Below, piece after piece: positions 59,804-64,000 of a DNA stretch of 64,000 nt. How positions within the stretch are numbered: position 1 is the first letter of the stretch; each line of letters opens with the position of its first letter. Below the pieces are notes generated by a model. It was not told the origin of the DNA, made no database searches, and was given only the letters and a program-made list of their open reading frames with translations. Source of the DNA: Takifugu bimaculatus. Its lineage: Eukaryota > Chordata > Actinopteri > Tetraodontiformes > Tetraodontidae. The stretch spans positions 12,403,290 to 12,467,289 of the forward strand of contig CP034993.1 in assembly GCA_004026145.2 (NCBI GenBank), written 5' to 3'. Made by a program: the position numbers and the translations under genes.

Positions 59804-60323
59804 CGTTGCCGTTGCAGGGAGAGGTTACTAGCACTTCACCTGTTACGCATTGGGGTTTCTGACGTCGCAGACCCCTGCTGCTCCCTTTCCCGTCTGCTGT
59901 TTTCGGTACCTTGGCACACTGCGAGAGGTGGTACCAGGTGTCTACCTTTCCTTCAAACTGGACCGCTGTGTCGGTGCGCGCTGTGACTCGATGTGGGCCC
60001 GTCCACCTCGGTTCCTGCCACTTCCTCTTAAGGACCTTCAATAACAGGTACTCCTCCCCTATGAGGTCGGGTTTCTCCTGCGGTTCTGGTGGGATCTGGA
60101 GAGAAAAGCTTGAACACATGTAGTTAAGTATTTTAAACATTACCTTGGGGTGTACCTCTGCTCCCTCAGTCATCGGGTGTCCTGGTCTTGGGAAGGGCCT
60201 TCCATGGTGGAGTTTGAACAGTGTAAACCCGCTGGCTCTATTCACAGTGTGTCTAATTGTCATGAGGGCCAACGGAAGCGCCTCCACCCAATTTAGTCCC
60301 GTTTCCTTCATGATTTTAGCCAA
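59640..60323 (-). pseudogene. ERV integrase C-terminal part
   Basis: The frame opens after a break in the catalytic core and continues with the retroviral-type sequence NWVEALPLALMTIR and then HHGRPF, followed by the C-terminal DNA-binding region (WTGPHRVTARTDTAVQF, HLSQ). The third acidic residue of the DDE triad cannot be read in one frame with the first two. The enzyme is broken here. Confidence 0.8.
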
Positions 60324-60408
60324 TTTGGTCTTCCCTTGTTCCCTTGTGATTGAGGGTGGTAAACCGTGCCAAATTTGTGCTTAATTCCCATTGCAATCTC
60401 TACTTCTC

Positions 60409-60915
60409 TCAGGTGTTCTTAAAATGAGATCCGTTGTCGGACCGTATTATTCTAGGGAACCCATGTGTTGGTATGAAATGGTTCACCAATGCTTTCTTTA
60501 CTGCTGCTGCATCCTCCTTACCAGTAGGATACGCTTCGGGCCATCCAGAGCAGGCGTCTACTATGACCAATAAATAGCGCTTGCCCATTGCCCGGTCTCC
60601 CATATCAGTAAAATCCATAATTATCTCTGCTCCTGGGGCCCTCACTGGGAACGCCCCCTTCTCAGTCCTAAAAGTGGATTTTGGATTAAATTGGTTACAA
60701 ATATCACACTTCATTCTACTTTGTTCAATCATTTTGTGCAGATTGGGGTGCCACATATTTACACAAAGTCTTTTCATGGCATCCACCCCCACATGCGCTG
60801 GACCATGGGCCTCTTCACACATTTGGGCCAGGAATCTGTTCGGAACCACCATCTGCCCCTTGGGGCCTTTCCACAGAGAACATTGTCCTTTCTCCTCTGT
60901 CCCGATCTCCTCCAC
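60409..60915 (-). pseudogene. ERV integrase zinc-binding and catalytic core
   Basis: An HHCC-type zinc module (AHVGVDAMKR ... CDICNQ) is followed by the core with the first two catalytic aspartates (IIMDFTDMGD and IIRSDNGSHF). A stop follows soon after the second aspartate. The family catalyses integration of viral DNA into host chromosomes; this copy is inactive by truncation. Confidence 0.88.
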
Positions 60916-61136
60916 TGTGGCCCCGTGCTCCTCCCATTGGTCTTAAGTCCTCCATTTGTTCAGTCTCCACTGTCTTCATTATGTACATCCCCAGCAGATC
61001 CAGTCCTGCTGCCTCTTTTGCAGCTTTATCCGCAACCGCATTTCCCCTGGAGTGAATGGCCCCATCACTCCTGTGTGCTGCCACTTTAATTACTGCCAAC
61101 AATTTCCTTGTGTCTAGGTGGGACCCCTGTTACTGT

Positions 61137-61646
61137 TCACCATCCATTTCTCTTCCATGAACCCAAATCTCTATGTACAACAAAATAACTAAAAGCAGAA
61201 TCAGTGTAAATATTTACAGGTTTGCCTGGCGCCGCTGCCAGTGCCTTTTGCAAGGCCACCAACTCCGCTCTCTGTGCTGATGCTGGCTCAACCTTCCCTG
61301 TGACCACCTTGATAAATCTCTCACCTTCTCTCATCACAACTGCAAACCCTGCTCGTAATCCCTCATCCGTTTTGTGACAGCTTCCATCTATGTACAAATC
61401 TATGGCACCTTCGATCGGAGTTACTTTGGTGTCCGGCCGTGCTTTCGCCACTTGGTATGTTTCTTGGATGCAGTCATGTTGTTCTTCACCGTCTGACATG
61501 CACTTTGCCATATTTATCTTAGAGTTTTGAAACGTTATGTGTGGTTGTGTTAGGGTGTCTACCGCTGTCTTTTCTCTTCCAGGAGTGATGTTGAATGCTG
61601 AGGATGCCACAAAAGCTGACACCGCATGGCTGGTGTTAATAATCAA
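61137..61646 (-). pseudogene. ERV RNase H domain
   Basis: The catalytic Asp (LYIDGSC), Glu (RAELVAL) and Asp (YTDSAF) of retroviral RNase H are in place. The conserved final portion, with an AHRS...GNAVADKAAKEAA motif, is in another frame just downstream (60,815-61,102), separated by a frame break near 61,105-61,137. Confidence 0.85.
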
Positions 61647-61887
61647 AGTGTTTTTGAACCACCTTGTCGATCTTTTGTACCAATTTTGCTAGTGCTGCTG
61701 CGTACCTTGTACATGGTGGTGCTTTCTGCTCAATTGGGTCCAGAATGATGCTGTAATAACCTAGTACCATCCTTTCCCCCTGTTGTAGCTGATAAAGGCA
61801 GGCTGCTGCCATAGTTTGTTTATCAGCTACATCCAAGAAAAATGGTGTGGCATAGTTTGGTTTATTTAGCGCCGCTGCATTGGCCAA
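61636..61887 (-). pseudogene. ERV reverse transcriptase connection/tether region
   Basis: An 83-codon frame with FFLDVADKQTMAAACLYQ and a GYYS...LDP motif corresponds to the region between the RT thumb and RNase H in class I retroviruses. It overlaps the ends of the two neighbouring frames, so frame breaks exist on both sides. Confidence 0.7.
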
Positions 61888-62393
61888 TAGTTTTCTAATG
61901 TCATCAAAAGGAACCTGAGCTTCCGGTGTCCACTCAAGTGTGACTGGAGATTCCCCACACCCTGTTCCTTCATCAAAGCCCGTAGTGGTGCGGAGCGGCC
62001 CGCATAGTCAGGAAGAAAATGTCTGGAGAAGTTGATGAGGCCCAGGAAGGCCATCATGTCCTGGACCGTATTAGGCTTTTTGTGATGGAGAATGGTTTGT
62101 CTCTGTAGGGACGTCAGCTCTCTGCCTCGCCCTGATATCAAGTTTCCCAGGAAAGTGACCCTTCTCCTTACTAACTGGAGTTTTGATTTTTTGATCAAGA
62201 ACCCTGCCTGGCTCAGGTAGTGGAGAAGATTGAGTGTGGCTGATGTGCATGCCGCTCTAGAGGTGGATGCTATTAACAGATCATCCACATACTGAATCAG
62301 TACAGTGTCTGGTGGAAGTCTTGGAGATTGCTTCAAAATGTCCCTGAGAATGGTGTTAAAGATCCCAGGAGTTAAAGAAAACCCCTGGGGCAT
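61866..62393 (-). pseudogene. ERV reverse transcriptase palm and thumb
   Basis: It begins at MPQGFSLTPGIF and contains the catalytic motif YVDDLLIAS, followed by the thumb with FLGNLISGRG and a GLINFSRHFLPDY motif. YVDD and the order of motifs are typical of orthoretroviruses rather than Gypsy elements. The upstream fingers lie in a different frame. Confidence 0.9.
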
Positions 62394-62605
62394 GCGTGTG
62401 TATGTATATTGTGCCCCCTGTATGTGAATGCAAAAATGGGTTGCAATTTAGGGTGTAAAGGGAGGCAGAAGAATGCGTTAGCCAGATCAATGACCGTGAA
62501 CCACTGGTGTTCTGGTGTAAGTGGTCCCAATGTGGTGGCTGGATTGGGGACTGGTTGGGGTGATTTTTTGAAAAGGCCCACATCTTCCTGATGATTGACC
62601 CACAT
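62372..62605 (-). pseudogene. ERV reverse transcriptase fingers, with motif A
   Basis: The frame carries the RT motif A (FTVIDLANAFFCLPLHP, with the catalytic Asp) and the FAFTYRG stretch before a frame break near 62,390. An extra frame break separates it from the PR-RT linker upstream. Confidence 0.85.
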
Positions 62606-62648
62606 GTGGGGAGGCAGATCCGTAAGGGCAACCTCTGCCTCTCGGTCA

Positions 62649-63038
62649 TTAGAATCTTCCGCCCCATGATGTTGTTGGAGTTGTTGGTGCTATCTCACAG
62701 CTAATTTTGATAAATCTAAATTTAGGATGGCTCGTGGAGGTCCACAGATCTCTGAGTTCCAGTGACACCCAATCTTTGATTGTATTGGCTTCAGCAACCA
62801 TAGGTCCCAAGGCCTTAGCCTGTCCTCCCATCGCTACGGCTAGTGTGATGTGTGGTGCTGAATCAGGGCCCATCTTGTAATGTTGGAGTTGTTCTGGTGT
62901 AAGATGCACTGGTGCGGCCACACCCTGCGGTCCCAGGACGATGCCAGATACAGACGCCACCCAATTTTGCCCATCCAGATTAGAATTGAACCATTCTTGA
63001 TATGTCAGGTCGTTATCTTTATCATAAAAAAGCGTCAC
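62649..63038 (-). pseudogene. ERV protease-RT linker region
   Basis: A 129-codon frame upstream of RT contains the SAPHITLAVA and QAKALGPMV stretches often seen ahead of RT in fish class I retroviral pol genes. That identification is from memory of the family's general pattern. No protease Asp-Thr/Ser-Gly motif is seen upstream. Confidence 0.5.
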
Positions 63039-63149
63039 ATAAAGTTTCCCCGTTTACCCCAGTTGATCCTTCTCACATTATCCATGAAACTACTCTACTT
63101 TCATTAAAATAGCTATAGCATAAAATGCAATTTGCGATATTTTACAACA

Positions 63150-63366
63150 ACGGTGAGAGGAAAAATATGATACAATGATGTCAGTCCATTGAAAAATATG
63201 TATTAATATTTTTAATTACATATCCATAATGTCAAATATTTATAGCTCAGTATTTAAATTTTGTTCAGAACTCCATAGCAACCAGGAAAAGCGTCATCTC
63301 ATGGCTCTAGCTGGTGGACATGTAGCCACTTTGCACATTAAAGCAATCATTAGCTTCATATAAATG
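63150..63366 (-). repeat. Orphan piece of the array 3' flank
   Basis: From GTGAGAGGAAAAATATG to TTCATATAAATG this matches the 3'-flanking segment of array units (for example 39,016-39,233). No receptor exon follows. It is cut at 63,366 by the retrotransposon fragment. Confidence 0.88.
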
Positions 63367-63367
63367 G

Positions 63368-64000
63368 GAACTGTGCTGTCCCCCATCCTCTTCACTCTGT
63401 ACACCTCGGACTTCTGTTACAACTCTGAAATGTGTCACATTCAGAAGTTCGCTGATCCATCGTTGGCTGTATCAGAGACGACCAAGAGGAGGAGTACCGG
63501 TGCCTGGTGAGGGACTTTGTTGCCTGGTGCCACAACAACGGTCTGCAGCTCAACGCCTCCAAAACCAAAGAACTGGTCATTGACTTTGGGAGGGACCGAC
63601 CGAGACCTAGACCAGTTCAGATAGGAACGGAGGAGGTGGAGGGCGTGCAGACCTACAAATATCTTGGGCTGTGGCTGGACAACAGGCTGGACTGGACAAG
63701 CAACACGAGGCAGCTGTACAAGAAGACCCAGAGCAGGATGTACTTCCTGAGGAGACTCAGGAACAACATCTGCAGGAAACTCCTCTGGATGTTCTATCAG
63801 TCTGTGGTCGCCAGCGTCCTGTCCTACACTGTGGTGTGCTGGGGGGGGGAGTGCAACAAAAGCGGACCTCTCCAGGCTGGAGAAGCTGATCAGGCGGGCC
63901 AGCTCGGTGGTGGGGATGAAGCTGAAACCTCTGGCGACTGGCAGAGAGGAGAACTATTGACAAGCTGCGGAGCATCATGGAAAATGTCCGCCACCCTCTG
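63368..64000 (+). pseudogene. Non-LTR retrotransposon reverse transcriptase fragment
   Basis: The plus strand encodes, with frame breaks, typical fish LINE (CR1/L2/jockey-like) RT sequence: GTVLSPILFTLYTSDF, then LNASKTKELVIDFGR, YKYLGLWLDNRLDW and SRMYFLRRLR, and SVVASVLSYTVVCWGG. The expected F-x-D-D active-site motif reads KFADPS with local loss of bases, and a poly-G run near 63,842 breaks the frame again. The 5' part and 3' tail are outside the fragment or the window. Confidence 0.85.

Larger units (their letters stand above)
57555..63050 (-). mobile_element. Defective endogenous retrovirus (class I / epsilon-like), 5'-truncated
   Basis: On the minus strand, in retroviral order, are a protease-RT linker, reverse transcriptase, RNase H, integrase, an env-like leader, an env-like surface region and a membrane-anchor tail. 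No gag, protease or 5' LTR is seen before array sequence resumes at about 63,150. Several frame breaks divide pol, and the env region is split by a hAT element (58,605-59,484). It is an old inactive copy in the host genome. Confidence 0.85.

Overview
The window is vertebrate nuclear DNA, almost certainly from a ray-finned (teleost, probably percomorph) fish. The genes are split by many short GT-AG introns. Recognisable proteins are vertebrate (TSC22D2, Rubicon, 5-HT3-type Cys-loop receptor subunits), and the repeats are of teleost kind (tRNA-derived SINEs with an L2-like tail, hAT elements, an epsilon/gamma-like endogenous retrovirus, a fish non-LTR retrotransposon).

Layout. 1-12,200 has no coding gene I can support; it may be intron of a longer tsc22d2 transcript and holds a diverged ~1.5 kb direct duplication (about 2,967-4,520 and 6,537-8,120). 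12,225-15,730 is a short-isoform TSC22D2 transcription unit on the + strand with its own promoter, three coding exons and a long 3' UTR. 15,800-20,000 is non-genic, with a 60-bp higher-order minisatellite (16,837-17,034) and a retroposon or solo LTR (about 18,717-19,235). 20,217-32,492 is rubcn on the + strand, roughly 23 coding exons and about 952 residues, with a possible alternative long terminal exon. 34,145-56,955 is a tandem array of five 5-HT3-like receptor subunit genes, all on the - strand, in units of 4.4-5.0 kb. 56,957-63,149 is a retroviral/LTR insertion, itself interrupted by a hAT element, lying inside the array's repeat unit. 63,150-63,366 is an orphan piece of the array's 3' flank, and 63,368-64,000 is a dead non-LTR retrotransposon.

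How the parts relate. TSC22D2, HTR3C/D/E and RUBCN all lie on human 3q (3q25, 3q27, 3q29), so the window looks like a condensed piece of that block of synteny, and the array is plausibly the fish counterpart of the human HTR3C/D/E cluster. Only one of the five receptor copies (D, 49,215-52,275) has an undamaged 484-codon reading frame. A has two frameshifts, B one, C a nonsense codon and E one. Three of the four intergenic units carry the same 530-bp hAT insertion in a telomere-like tract, and the fourth keeps the empty target site, which gives an internal clock for the expansion. The copies are mosaic for two sequence classes in the exon just ahead of binding loop C.

Limits: all splice sites and family calls were made by eye. 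Copy-specific indels could be assembly errors, and no database search was possible.
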